A DNA stretch of 64,000 nt from Bacteroidetes bacterium OLB10 (lineage in GTDB: Bacteria > Bacteroidota > Bacteroidia > AKYH767-A > OLB10). Numbering within the stretch: position 1 is the first letter of the stretch; each line of letters opens with the position of its first letter. Below are positions 1 through 8,413 of the stretch, piece by piece. The stretch lies in NCBI GenBank assembly GCA_001567275.1, contig LNBX01000046.1, positions 62,001 to 126,000 on the forward strand, written 5' to 3'. The notes beneath the pieces were generated by a model. That model made no database searches, was not told where the DNA came from, and was given only the letters and a program-made list of their open reading frames with translations. Both the position numbers and the translations under genes were made by a program.

Positions 1-835
1 TAATGAACTGTTGATTAAATACTGCCTGAATGGAAGTTTCAGAATGATTTTTTTCAATACGACCAATCATCAGATCAGCTTTAAGCCTGCGCGACCAGGT
101 AAAAGTTTTCAAACCGTTTTCAAGATATCCCGATTGCTGAATGGCATCGTGAATACCTGAATAGTCGCGACAGTAAATCAGCGACTGAGCATGTTGAAAG
201 AGCTTGAGTTTTTCATTTATTTTTTCATCTAATGAAGAAAAATTTTCACTGTGCGCTTCACCAATATTGCTGAAGATGCCAATAGATGGTTTAATGATGG
301 TTTCTAACTTTTGCATTTCACCGGGAGCGGAAATACCTCCTTCGAAAATTGCAAGCGTGTGATTTTCTTCCATCTGCCATACCGAAAGAGGTACTCCCGT
401 TTGTGAGTTAAAACTTTTTGGACTGCGGACAATATGATTTTCGTTATGCAACAACTGATACAGCCACTCTTTGATAATGGTTTTTCCGTTGCTGCCGGTA
501 ATGCCGATTACGGGAAAATTAAATTTGGAACGGTGATAGGCTGCAAGCTGTTGCAATGCATCAAGTGTGTTTTCTACCCTGATAAAGTTTGCATCCTGAT
601 GTTTCAGATAAACATCAGTGCTTACAATAAAATTCTTTACGCCTGACTTTATCAGATCACCAATAAATTTATGACCATCATGTCGGTCGCCTTTAATAGC
701 AAAGAATAATGATTCGGCAGCCATACCACTGCTGCGGCTGTCTGTAAGCAAAAACCTGAAATGCTGCGAATCAGGAACATTTAAGAATAATTGTCCTTTA
801 ATGACAGCAGAAATATCAGAAAGAGAATATTGCAT
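1..835 (-). CDS. murF: UDP-N-acetylmuramoyl-tripeptide--D-Ala-D-Ala ligase (MurF), N-terminal part; probably the MurF-Alr fusion
   Basis: The frame is open from ATG at 835 to the window edge, giving the first 278 residues; the rest lies outside. It starts MQYSLSDISAVIKG. The substrate-binding pattern TDSR...FFAIKG...DGH spans residues 31-55. The Mur-ligase ATP loop GITGSNGKT is at 111-119, followed by RSPKSFNSQTGVPLSVW and the central-domain patterns FEGGIS and NIGEAH. MurF adds D-Ala-D-Ala to the UDP-MurNAc-tripeptide in the cytoplasm, the last soluble step of peptidoglycan precursor synthesis. In Bacteroidota this type of MurF is usually fused to alanine racemase; the racemase half would lie beyond the window, so the fusion is an inference. 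It follows tdk on the same strand after 56 bp and has its own TAnnTTTG motif at 858-865. Confidence 0.88.
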   Translation of the reverse strand, partial: MQYSLSDISAVIKGQLFLNVPDSQHFRFLLTDSRSSGMAAESLFFAIKGDRHDGHKFIGDLIKSGVKNFIVSTDVYLKHQDANFIRVENTLDALQQLAAYHRSKFNFPVIGITGSNGKTIIKEWLYQLLHNENHIVRSPKSFNSQTGVPLSVWQMEENHTLAIFEGGISAPGEMQKLETIIKPSIGIFSNIGEAHSENFSSLDEKINEKLKLFQHAQSLIYCRDYSGIHDAIQQSGYLENGLKTFTWSRRLKADLMIGRIEKNHSETSIQAVFNQQFI

Positions 836-857
836 GAAAACCCGGAAAAATATGGTG

Positions 858-865
858 CAAATTTA
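858..865 (-). promoter_or_regulatory. Bacteroidota -7 promoter element upstream of murF
   Basis: On the minus strand the bases read TAAATTTG, matching TAnnTTTG, and end 22 nt before the ATG at 835. It lies in the short gap between the tdk stop and murF. No good TTG -33 element is visible at the expected distance. Confidence 0.4.
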
Positions 866-891
866 TCTGTAATGACAATGAACAGCGAATG

Positions 892-1464
892 CTATTTTCG
901 TTTATTATAACAAGTTCTGCACAGCGGGATGTAACTTTCTTTTTCGCCTAAAACAATCAGCGAATCATCAGAAATAGTACGGTATGAAAACAAAGCCAGA
1001 TCGCCACAGTCCATGCAGATGGCATGTACCTTGGTCACAAAATCGGCAATTGCCATTAAATGAGGTATAGGTCCGAAAGGAACACCTTTGAAATCCATGT
1101 CGAGACCTGCAATGATGACGCGCATACCCTGATTAGCAAGATTCAGGCATACATTGGGAAGTTCATTGTCAAAAAATTGTGCTTCGTCAATTCCAACCAC
1201 ATCCACGTCATTTGTAAGTAAAAGTATCTGTGATGACGACTGAACCGGTGAAGAAGGAATATAATTGGAATCGTGTGATACTACGTTGATTTCGTGATAG
1301 CGCTGGTCAACAGAAGGTTTAAAAATCTCCACCTTAAGTTTTGCTATTCGAGCACGTTTCAGCCTGCGAATCAACTCTTCTGTTTTGCCGCTGAACATGC
1401 TTCCGCAGATAACTTCTATAGCTCCACGCTTTCTTTCAATAACTTCTGTTGGTCGGTGATTCAT
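892..1464 (-). CDS. tdk: Thymidine kinase (type II)
   Basis: Phosphorylates thymidine to dTMP in the nucleotide salvage pathway. Counted from the ATG at 1464 the protein has 190 residues, the usual length. The P-loop GSMFSGKT is at 21-28, the Walker B-like GIDEAQFF at 91-98 with the probable catalytic Glu94, and the structural zinc ligands are C150/C153 and C182/C185. An upstream in-frame ATG at 1521 would add 19 hydrophobic residues that are not part of the family fold, so 1464 is preferred. A near-match to the promoter motif (TATTTTAG on the minus strand, 1478-1485) sits between the two ATGs and favours the shorter form. The gene is divergent from the glycosyltransferase at 1588. Confidence 0.93.
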   Translation of the reverse strand: MNHRPTEVIERKRGAIEVICGSMFSGKTEELIRRLKRARIAKLKVEIFKPSVDQRYHEINVVSHDSNYIPSSPVQSSSQILLLTNDVDVVGIDEAQFFDNELPNVCLNLANQGMRVIIAGLDMDFKGVPFGPIPHLMAIADFVTKVHAICMDCGDLALFSYRTISDDSLIVLGEKESYIPLCRTCYNKRK

Positions 1465-1566
1465 GATTCTCAGGCCGCTAAAATATGTAAAAACCATAAT
1501 AGGAGTAATGGGGAAAAGCAATGAAAATACTTTTTTAAAAACGATTCTTTTTTAAATTGCATCCAG

Positions 1567-1574
1567 TAATTTTG
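1567..1574 (+). promoter_or_regulatory. Bacteroidota -7 promoter element upstream of the GT2 gene
   Basis: The bases TAATTTTG match TAnnTTTG exactly and end 13 nt before the ATG at 1588. No clear TTG -33 element is present at 19-21 bp. Confidence 0.4.
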
Positions 1575-1587
1575 CTGCATCCATTCT

Positions 1588-2514
1588 ATGATTTCTGTAT
1601 CTGTCATCATTCCTACTTACAACAGGCTCAGTTTCCTGCCGAAGACGATTCATTCGCTGCTCAACCAAAAAGCTGATGATTATGAGATTATTGTTGTGGA
1701 TGATGGTAGTACTGACGGCACGGAAGATTACTTTAAAACTTTTCAGCACCCACGGGTAAAGTATTTTAAAATACAAAACAGTGAGCGTGGTTATGCAAGA
1801 AATTACGGTGCCCGCTGTGCAGAAGGAAAATATGTAAACTTTTTTGACTCGGATGACCTTGCATACGATAATCATATTTCCAATGCCATTGCTGCCATCA
1901 GCCGACTGAAGACTCCTGAAATTTTTCACATGAATTATCACCTTCAGAATACCGAGGGTGATGAACTCGATTTTACGAAAATTTATCAGGACAACATCAA
2001 TGAAATGCTTATCCGCAAGGGCAATGTTCTAAGCTGTAATGGTGTTTTTATCAGACGCGATATTGCACTCCAATTTCCTTTTTGTGAGAGTCGAGTATTG
2101 TCAGGAACTGAAGATTATGCTTTATGGCTTGCAATATCCACCCGTTTCAGGATTCATTTCATTCCTGAAATAACACACGTGGTGATAGACCATGAACAAA
2201 GGAGTATGGCTTCACATGATACGATACGGATGATAAACCGTAATATGTTTTTATTGGATCATCTGCAAACCGATGCTCATTTTATGCAATTTGTAAAAAA
2301 TGATTTCAGGTTTATTGAATGTGAGTGCTATTCATTTATTTCGCTGCATCTTATTCTTGAAGGACGAAATAATGAAGGATTGTATTTCTTGTCAAAGGCA
2401 ATAAAAGCTGATATTTTATTTCCATTCAGACGAGTAAGGTTCATGGCCATTATGAAACACTTAATCCGTACTACTTTTCGATTGAAATCAGCAAATACAG
2501 CTGAGGTTACCTGA
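1588..2514 (+). CDS. Family 2 glycosyltransferase
   Basis: A 308-residue inverting glycosyltransferase with a GT-A fold. The nucleotide-binding start VSVIIPTYNR is at residues 4-13, the VVDDGSTDGT motif at 36-45, and the metal-binding DSDD at 87-90. An ENRS-like acceptor-region motif occurs as DHEQRSMASHD near residue 205. No membrane segment is visible, so it probably works at the cytoplasmic face on an envelope polysaccharide or glycolipid; donor and acceptor cannot be told from sequence. It is separated by 25 bp from the DUF5686 gene downstream on the same strand and may be co-transcribed with it. The related GT2 at 59107 has the same motif arrangement. Confidence 0.87.
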   Translation: MISVSVIIPTYNRLSFLPKTIHSLLNQKADDYEIIVVDDGSTDGTEDYFKTFQHPRVKYFKIQNSERGYARNYGARCAEGKYVNFFDSDDLAYDNHISNAIAAISRLKTPEIFHMNYHLQNTEGDELDFTKIYQDNINEMLIRKGNVLSCNGVFIRRDIALQFPFCESRVLSGTEDYALWLAISTRFRIHFIPEITHVVIDHEQRSMASHDTIRMINRNMFLLDHLQTDAHFMQFVKNDFRFIECECYSFISLHLILEGRNNEGLYFLSKAIKADILFPFRRVRFMAIMKHLIRTTFRLKSANTAEVT

Positions 2515-2539
2515 AATTTTTAAGTTATTTTCGCGGGCA

Positions 2540-5018
2540 ATGTACAGCTCCAATATGGTAAGAACAGTAATCCTGTCAGTAATTTTTTGCCTGATAAATT
2601 TAGCGACACACGGTCAGTCTGTTATCTCGGGAACCGTTACAGATAACCAGGGAAATAAAATAGCTTATGCAAATGTTTATTTAAAGCCATCTTTTAACGG
2701 AACTACAACCAATACAGAAGGATTCTATAAACTTGAAACAACACAGGGCAAACACACTCTGATATGTCAGTATTTAGGATATAAACAATTTAAGAAAGAG
2801 ATTGAAATAAACACCACACCTGTTCAGTTGAATATACAACTCGAACCGGAATCGTTTTCGCTGAACGAAGTAGTCATTAAAGATGGAGGTGAAGATCCTG
2901 CATATCCTATCATCAGAAAAGCTATTGCAAAGAGAAAATATTATCTCAATGAAGTAGATGGTTATTCCTGTAAAGTTTATATAAAAGGGCTGCAGAAACT
3001 TACTAAGTATCCTGAAAAATTTATGGGGCAGGTAGTGGATTTTGGCGGACTTGTAGATTCAACAACAGGGATTTTTTATCTGAGCGAATCTGTTTCTGAA
3101 TTTAATTTCAGCAAACCTGATAAGATTAAGGAAGAGATGATTTCTTCGCGAATCAGTGGCAACAGCCGTGCATTCAGTTACAATAAGGCATCGGATATGC
3201 TTTTTAATTTTTATGAAAACAGATTGATGGCTGAAGGAGTCGCTGCCAAAGGATTTGTGTCTCCAATTGCATCAGATGCATTGTTTTATTACAGATATAA
3301 ATTGCTGGGTTCAGTAGTTGAAAATGATATGTTGATACATAAAATTGAAGTGACACCGAGGAGAAATTCCGACCCCGTTTTCAGAGGAGTAGTTTATATT
3401 GCAGATGAATTGTGGCGATTACAGAATCTGGATTTATATCTAACAAAAGATGCTGGCATTGAATTTATTGACACCCTTCGTGTAAGACAAACCTTTGTGC
3501 CGGTAAGCAATACCGTATGGATGCCGGCAACCAATCGTTTTGATTTTTCATTTCGTATTTTAGGTTTTGCAGGAGGAGGCAACTATGTTGGTTATTTTTC
3601 TGATTATAAAATCAACCCTGACTTTGGAAAGAGAACATTTACTTCAGAAATTCTGCGAATAAATAATGACGCAAACAAAATGAATATTGCATACTGGGAT
3701 AGCGTCAGGCCTATACCTCTTACCAATGACGAGCAGGATGATTACCGAAAGAAGGACAGTTTGCAAATGATTCGCGAAAGCAAACATTATCTTGACAGTA
3801 TTGACAAACGTGTAAACAAATTTTCAGTACAGAATTTCTTTTTGTTGGGTTATACCTATCAGCGTTCTTACAATAAAATGAGCTATTCTATAAAACCTGT
3901 ATTTAACACCATTGCTTATAATACAGTTGAAGGATGGAATGTTACACTCAATACCGATTACACAAAATACTTTGAGAATAAGAAAAGGATAAATGCTGAA
4001 GCTGATGTGCGTTACGGACTTTCCAACAAACACTGGAATGCCGGTGCCTCCTTCCGCTATCTGTTCAACAGGTTTAATGAAAGCCATATCCGTATTTCAG
4101 GTGGCACAAAAGTCTGTCAGCTGAATGGAGATAATCCGATAACGCCTTTCATTAATACACTCTACACACTGTGGGGTGAAAAAAATTATATGAAACTTTA
4201 TGAAAAACAATTTGGACTATTTGAGTATGGCAAGGAATGGTTCAATGGTTTTAATGCTGAGGTAAGTGCTGAATATGGAAGACGAAATGCTTTGAAAAAC
4301 ACTTCTGATACGCACTGGAAAGATTATAAACATCTGAGCTATACTTCCAACAATCCTTTATATCCCGGAGAAGATTTGTTATTGTTTACCCCACATAATT
4401 ACGCTATGCTGAAATTGGCAATGACTTATTCGCCCGGCACCAAATACATTACCCGTCCCGACAGAAAAATAAGGCAAGAGTCGGCATGGCCTAAGTTTAA
4501 TATGACATTGCAAAAGGCTTTTCCTGATATATTGCAAAGTAAACCTGATTACTTATCCTTTGCAGCAGGTGTCAGTCATCAGATAGATTTCGGAATGCTT
4601 GGCTACCTAGATTATCGTGGAGATTTTTATACTTTTTTGAATAAGAATGAAGTTTATTTTCCTGACAATTTTCATTTTAACGGAAACCTGACCTGGTTTA
4701 CCAATTTTTGAGCTGAATGCATTTGGCCATCTCGATTACTATACGTATTCAACTGTTCATAATGCTTCGGCATTGCATGCTGAATATCATTTAAACCGGT
4801 TTATCACCAATAAAATCCCTTATTTCAGAAAATTGAAATTAAATGAGATTGTAGGCTTTCATTTTCTGCATGTAAAAGGGTTACCTGAGCATTATGAACT
4901 GACTATAGGACTTGAAAAATTCGGAATTGCTCGGGTAGATTTTGTGCAGTCATTCTCAGGCAAAAGCAGACCATGGTTTTCTTTCAGATGTGGATTGAAA
5001 ATTATTGGACAGCAGTAA
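2540..5018 (+). CDS. DUF5686 / carboxypeptidase-regulatory-like outer-membrane protein, frame interrupted near 4705
   Basis: The protein begins with a signal peptide ending near THGQS, then a CarboxypepD_reg-like beta-sandwich (about residues 27-115, VISGTVTDNQGNKIAYANV...). A DUF5686 region follows, with the family signature DPAYPIIRKAIAKR. The frame stops at 4709-4711, but the family's C-terminal barrel continues in the +1 frame to 5018, through LDYYTYST and NKIPYFRKLKLNEIVG. Dropping one T from the run T4705-4709 joins the two halves as ...TNFELNAFGHLDYY, about 825 residues. Family members resemble TonB-dependent receptors in their N-terminal domain, but this one has no TonB plug, and their function is unknown. 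The break looks like an extra base in a T run, hence possibly a read error. Confidence 0.8.
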
Positions 5019-5049
5019 TTTTTTGTATTAGAACTGAATATTAATTTAC

Positions 5050-5057
5050 TACATTTG
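5050..5057 (+). promoter_or_regulatory. Bacteroidota promoter before the signalling block
   Basis: TACATTTG matches TAnnTTTG and ends 12 nt before the ATG at 5070; a TTTG lies at 5022-5025, a slightly long 24-bp spacer. A TTG codon at 5055 is in frame but lies inside this motif, which argues that translation starts at 5070. Confidence 0.5.
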
Positions 5058-5069
5058 GCAGTGACAAAA

Positions 5070-7238
5070 ATGAAAAAGCTGTCCTGCTCCTCTATTCTGC
5101 TTTTTTTATCATTCCTGATTGCAACTGCACAAAGCAACAAGGAATTGAAGTCGGTTTTTGAAAGCAGCAATGTTTCACTTTTTCCGCGGCCATTTTATTA
5201 CGAAGGCAGCAGTGTTACAAAACTTCTTTCATCAGAAGAGCAAATGCTGCAGCAAGCGCAATCAAAAAATGTAAATAACGATATACTTATTCATGCCAAC
5301 AATGCCGGGTATTATTGTTTGTTATCGGGAGATTTGATTCAGGCTATTAAATATTTTTTACTTGCATCAAATACCTATACAAATGATGACAGCAAAGCAT
5401 TGTTGATTAAAGCACATCTGGCTTTTGCCAATGACATAGGTTGTCGCGATTCGCAGGCACTACGGCTTTATTCAGAATTGCTTGAATCAGCAACATTCTC
5501 GAAACTCAATCTTAAACTTCAGGCCTACATCAATGGACTGGCAGGTGTAATATATCTTCAGGAAAGGGATAGTGCCAGAGCCATAAAAGTGTTAAACATT
5601 TCTGAGAAGCAGTTGTTGGCCGGAAAACTTTTTAAATCTTTAGCGGATTTGTCGGAGCGTGAAGGAGAAATTTATCTGGCATTTAATAAATACAAAGAAG
5701 CACTCGTAAAATATAATCAGCAACTAAAGTACACTGATGCTTCAGGTGCAGCCATTGCAAACAGAAATATCGGCATGGTGTATTTTAAAAAGGGAGAGTA
5801 TGAAAGAGCAGAAACTTATTTCAGGAAAAGTCTGAGTTTAAATAAGAACGACCTTGTAGAAAAATTGTTGAAAGACACGTATCTGAAAATAGTAACAGTA
5901 AGTAGTTTTAATCACGATTTTGACAAGGCAGACCGGTATCATGAATTGTACAGAGCACTAAAGAAAGTTGAAACCGTATCTAATGAAACGCCAAGACAAA
6001 AAGCCGAAAAAGATAAAATCATCAGTTTGCTTAGTGCACAGTCTGCCGACCAGGTAAATGTACTTACCAGACAAGAGTACGAACTCAGCCAGCAACTCAC
6101 GGCATTAGACATTGAAAGGCAAAACAAAGAAAAGGCTCTGGAAGAATTAACGTTAGCTGAAGCACAGAAGAAATTGAAAGAACTTGAACTGGAGAAAGTA
6201 TCTTCTGAAAAACTAAGACAGGAAGCAGAACTTACTAAGAAAGAATTGCAGCTGAACAAACAAAAGGAATTCAGAAATATTCTGCTGTTTGTGGCAGGAA
6301 TAGTTGTAGTTGGATTGTTCTTTCTGTACAGCCGTTATCGTTTGAAAAAGCAATCGTTAACAGAGTTGAATAAGGCGCATGAAGAGTTGCGGCTTGCACA
6401 TGATAAATTAAAACAGACCCAAGACCAGCTGATTCAATCTGAGAAAATGGCTTCTTTGGGTCAGCTAACAGCAGGAATTGCGCATGAAATTCAGAATCCA
6501 TTAAATTTTGTAACTAATTTTTCTGCAACCACTCAAGAATTGATTCAGGAATATAAAGAAGATAAGGATGCAACTATTCTGGATGATATATCCTCAAACC
6601 TTGACAGGATTCAACATCATGGGCAGAGAGTTTCGGCTATAGTAAAAGGAATGTTGCTTCACAGCAGAAGTAATTCATCAGAAAGAGAAAAGGTAAGCTT
6701 TAATCAGTTGGTTGAGGATTCATTGTCTTTGGCATATCATGGAAAAAGATCTACGGATGCTGATTTCCACTGCAACATCATTAAGCAGTTTTCAAAAGAT
6801 ACAACCATATCAGTGATGACTCAGGATGTCCGCAGAGTGCTGATTAATCTCTTCAATAATGCTTTTTATGCAGTTATGGAAAAAGAAAAGTTGCATAAAA
6901 AGAATGGAGATGCTGCAACAGTTTCATATTTGCCTCAGATAGTGGTGACAACAAAATCGGATAATGATTTTGTTGAACTGATTGTTTCTGATAATGGAAC
7001 CGGTATTCCTGATGAAGTGAAAGATAAAATATTCAATCCCTTTTTCACATCTAAACCTACAGGCGAGGGTACGGGACTGGGATTATCGGTGAGTTATGAT
7101 ATCATTAAGCAGCATGGAGGTAAAATTCACGCAGAATCAATTTTCGGAGACGGAACTTCATTTCATATATATTTACCTTTGAACCATTCAACCAAAGTGA
7201 ACAATAATGCAATCAGTAAAGATATACAATCTGCTTAG
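5070..7238 (+). CDS. TPR-containing sensor histidine kinase
   Basis: This 722-residue membrane kinase starts at ATG 5070 with signal peptide MKKLSCSSILLFLSFLIATAQ. A periplasmic TPR-type helical region covers about residues 60-290 (for example IGMVYFKKGEYERAETYFRKS). A long coiled coil follows at about 325-405, one membrane helix at about 408-427, and a second coiled coil. The kinase core has the H-box GIAHEIQNPLNF (His472), N-box INLFNNAFYA, G1 DNGTGIPDEV and G2 GEGTGLGLSVSYD. Such kinases sense through the TPR domain and pass phosphate to a receiver; no receiver is fused here, so the REC proteins at 11783 and 12171 are candidate partners. The 3' end overlaps the MORN gene by 32 bp, implying translational coupling. 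The kinase core is very like that of the kinase at 8414. Confidence 0.88.
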   Translation: MKKLSCSSILLFLSFLIATAQSNKELKSVFESSNVSLFPRPFYYEGSSVTKLLSSEEQMLQQAQSKNVNNDILIHANNAGYYCLLSGDLIQAIKYFLLASNTYTNDDSKALLIKAHLAFANDIGCRDSQALRLYSELLESATFSKLNLKLQAYINGLAGVIYLQERDSARAIKVLNISEKQLLAGKLFKSLADLSEREGEIYLAFNKYKEALVKYNQQLKYTDASGAAIANRNIGMVYFKKGEYERAETYFRKSLSLNKNDLVEKLLKDTYLKIVTVSSFNHDFDKADRYHELYRALKKVETVSNETPRQKAEKDKIISLLSAQSADQVNVLTRQEYELSQQLTALDIERQNKEKALEELTLAEAQKKLKELELEKVSSEKLRQEAELTKKELQLNKQKEFRNILLFVAGIVVVGLFFLYSRYRLKKQSLTELNKAHEELRLAHDKLKQTQDQLIQSEKMASLGQLTAGIAHEIQNPLNFVTNFSATTQELIQEYKEDKDATILDDISSNLDRIQHHGQRVSAIVKGMLLHSRSNSSEREKVSFNQLVEDSLSLAYHGKRSTDADFHCNIIKQFSKDTTISVMTQDVRRVLINLFNNAFYAVMEKEKLHKKNGDAATVSYLPQIVVTTKSDNDFVELIVSDNGTGIPDEVKDKIFNPFFTSKPTGEGTGLGLSVSYDIIKQHGGKIHAESIFGDGTSFHIYLPLNHSTKVNNNAISKDIQSA

Positions 7239-8202
7239 CCTGTTTTTGTTAGGGATAACGGGTATGGCATTTGCGCAGGCAGATGTATCAGGATATACTT
7301 CAAAATCTACAGGCTGTATTTATGGCAACTGCGAGAGCGACAGTGGTGTCTATGTTTTCAGAAACGGAAACAGATATGAAGGATATTTCAAAAACAGTCA
7401 GCCCGAAGGCAAAGGAAAAATGGTTTACCGTGACGGCACAATTTACGAAGGTGATTTTGTACAGGGAAAAAAGGAGGGTAAAGGCAGGTTGATATATAAA
7501 AACGGCAACTCTTATACCGGTGACTTCAGAAATGATAAATTGAATGGTCGCGGAATATTCTTATACAACAGCGGCAATCAATATATAGGAGATTTTTTAG
7601 ACGACAGTAAACATGGAAACGGCACATTTACATTTAATGATGGCAGTGTTTACACCGGACAGTTTGTTGACGATCGTGTGCAGGGAAAGGGAACATGGAG
7701 GTATGCCAATGGCGATTGGTATGATGGCGAATTCGCCAATGCAAAAAAGAATGGGAAAGGCATTTACCATTATCAGGATGGAAGCAGCTATGAAGGCGAT
7801 TTTGTAAATGATATTTATAGCGGCCGGGGAAAGTTTATTTTCAGTGACAGCAGCATATACATTGGTGAATTCAGAAATGATTTGTTTAACGGATACGGCA
7901 CCTGTTATTACTTCAACGGTGATGTTTATACCGGTAATTTCAAGGACGGATATTATTCAGGTGAAGGAACCTATGCTTATAATACAGGCGATTGTTATAG
8001 TGGTACGTTTTTGAATAATGTATTTAACGGAGAAGGAGTTTATATTGACGAAAATGGAGTGGAAACAACTACCATGTATGTCAATGGAAGAGCAGTAGGA
8101 GAGTCGAAGGTAGTTGACAAAAAGTCCCGTGGAACCAACTGCCGACACAAAACAACCCGAATCAAAAACAGAGAAAGAGAAGCAGACGCAGCCGGTGGCT
8201 AA
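7207..8202 (+). CDS. MORN-repeat protein, frame interrupted near 8119
   Basis: After a signal peptide (ends near AFAQA) and a GCIYGNCESDSGVYVF start, ten MORN repeats of exactly 23 residues run from about residue 58 to 286 with the core Y-x-G-x-F-x(5)-G-x-G. MORN sheets bind lipids or proteins; here the protein is probably periplasmic or surface-exposed. The ATG lies inside the kinase gene (32-bp overlap). The last 30 residues in this frame are low-quality sequence rich in Arg/Lys. Dropping one A from the run A8119-8123 instead gives ...VVDKSPVEPTAD and continues into the zinc-finger segment at 8114-8392. The intact protein is therefore probably about 394 residues, with MORN repeats followed by a cysteine-rich tail. 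Confidence 0.85.
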   Translation: MQSVKIYNLLSLFLLGITGMAFAQADVSGYTSKSTGCIYGNCESDSGVYVFRNGNRYEGYFKNSQPEGKGKMVYRDGTIYEGDFVQGKKEGKGRLIYKNGNSYTGDFRNDKLNGRGIFLYNSGNQYIGDFLDDSKHGNGTFTFNDGSVYTGQFVDDRVQGKGTWRYANGDWYDGEFANAKKNGKGIYHYQDGSSYEGDFVNDIYSGRGKFIFSDSSIYIGEFRNDLFNGYGTCYYFNGDVYTGNFKDGYYSGEGTYAYNTGDCYSGTFLNNVFNGEGVYIDENGVETTTMYVNGRAVGESKVVDKKSRGTNCRHKTTRIKNREREADAAGG

Positions 8203-8392
8203 AATTAAATGTACAGTTTGCGGAGGGAAAGGAAAAATTTTTCAGCCTGAAGTTAAAAGAAGCAGGTCAGTGGTAAAAGATATCAGCAATGGCATAGGCC
8301 CCAGAAATTTTGTTACATATTCAGTGATGGAAGTTGTTAAACCTGCAGCTTATGCAACATGTAAAGCTTGTGGAGGCAGTGGATATAAATAA
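8114..8392 (+). CDS. DnaJ-like zinc-finger segment, probable C-terminus of the MORN protein
   Basis: The +1 frame holds a Thr/Lys/Glu-rich linker followed by two CxxCxGxG motifs, CTVCGGKGK and CKACGGSGYK, about 45 residues apart. This resembles half of the DnaJ cysteine-rich domain and would bind one zinc ion. There is no natural ATG; the first possible start is a TTG at 8114, inside the MORN gene. Because removing one A upstream fuses it cleanly to the MORN frame, I read it as the broken-off tail of that protein rather than a separate gene. An independently translated overlapping gene is the less likely alternative. Confidence 0.6.
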   Translation: MTKSPVEPTADTKQPESKTEKEKQTQPVAKIKCTVCGGKGKIFQPEVKRSRSVVKDISNGIGPRNFVTYSVMEVVKPAAYATCKACGGSGYK

Positions 8393-8400
8393 TAATTATG

Positions 8401-8408
8401 TATTTTTG
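8401..8408 (+). promoter_or_regulatory. Bacteroidota -7 element directly before the propeller kinase
   Basis: TATTTTTG matches TAnnTTTG and ends only 5 nt before the ATG at 8414. With transcription starting about 5-7 nt after the motif, the mRNA would begin at or next to the start codon, that is, be leaderless. Confidence 0.5.
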
Positions 8409-8413
8409 ACCTT

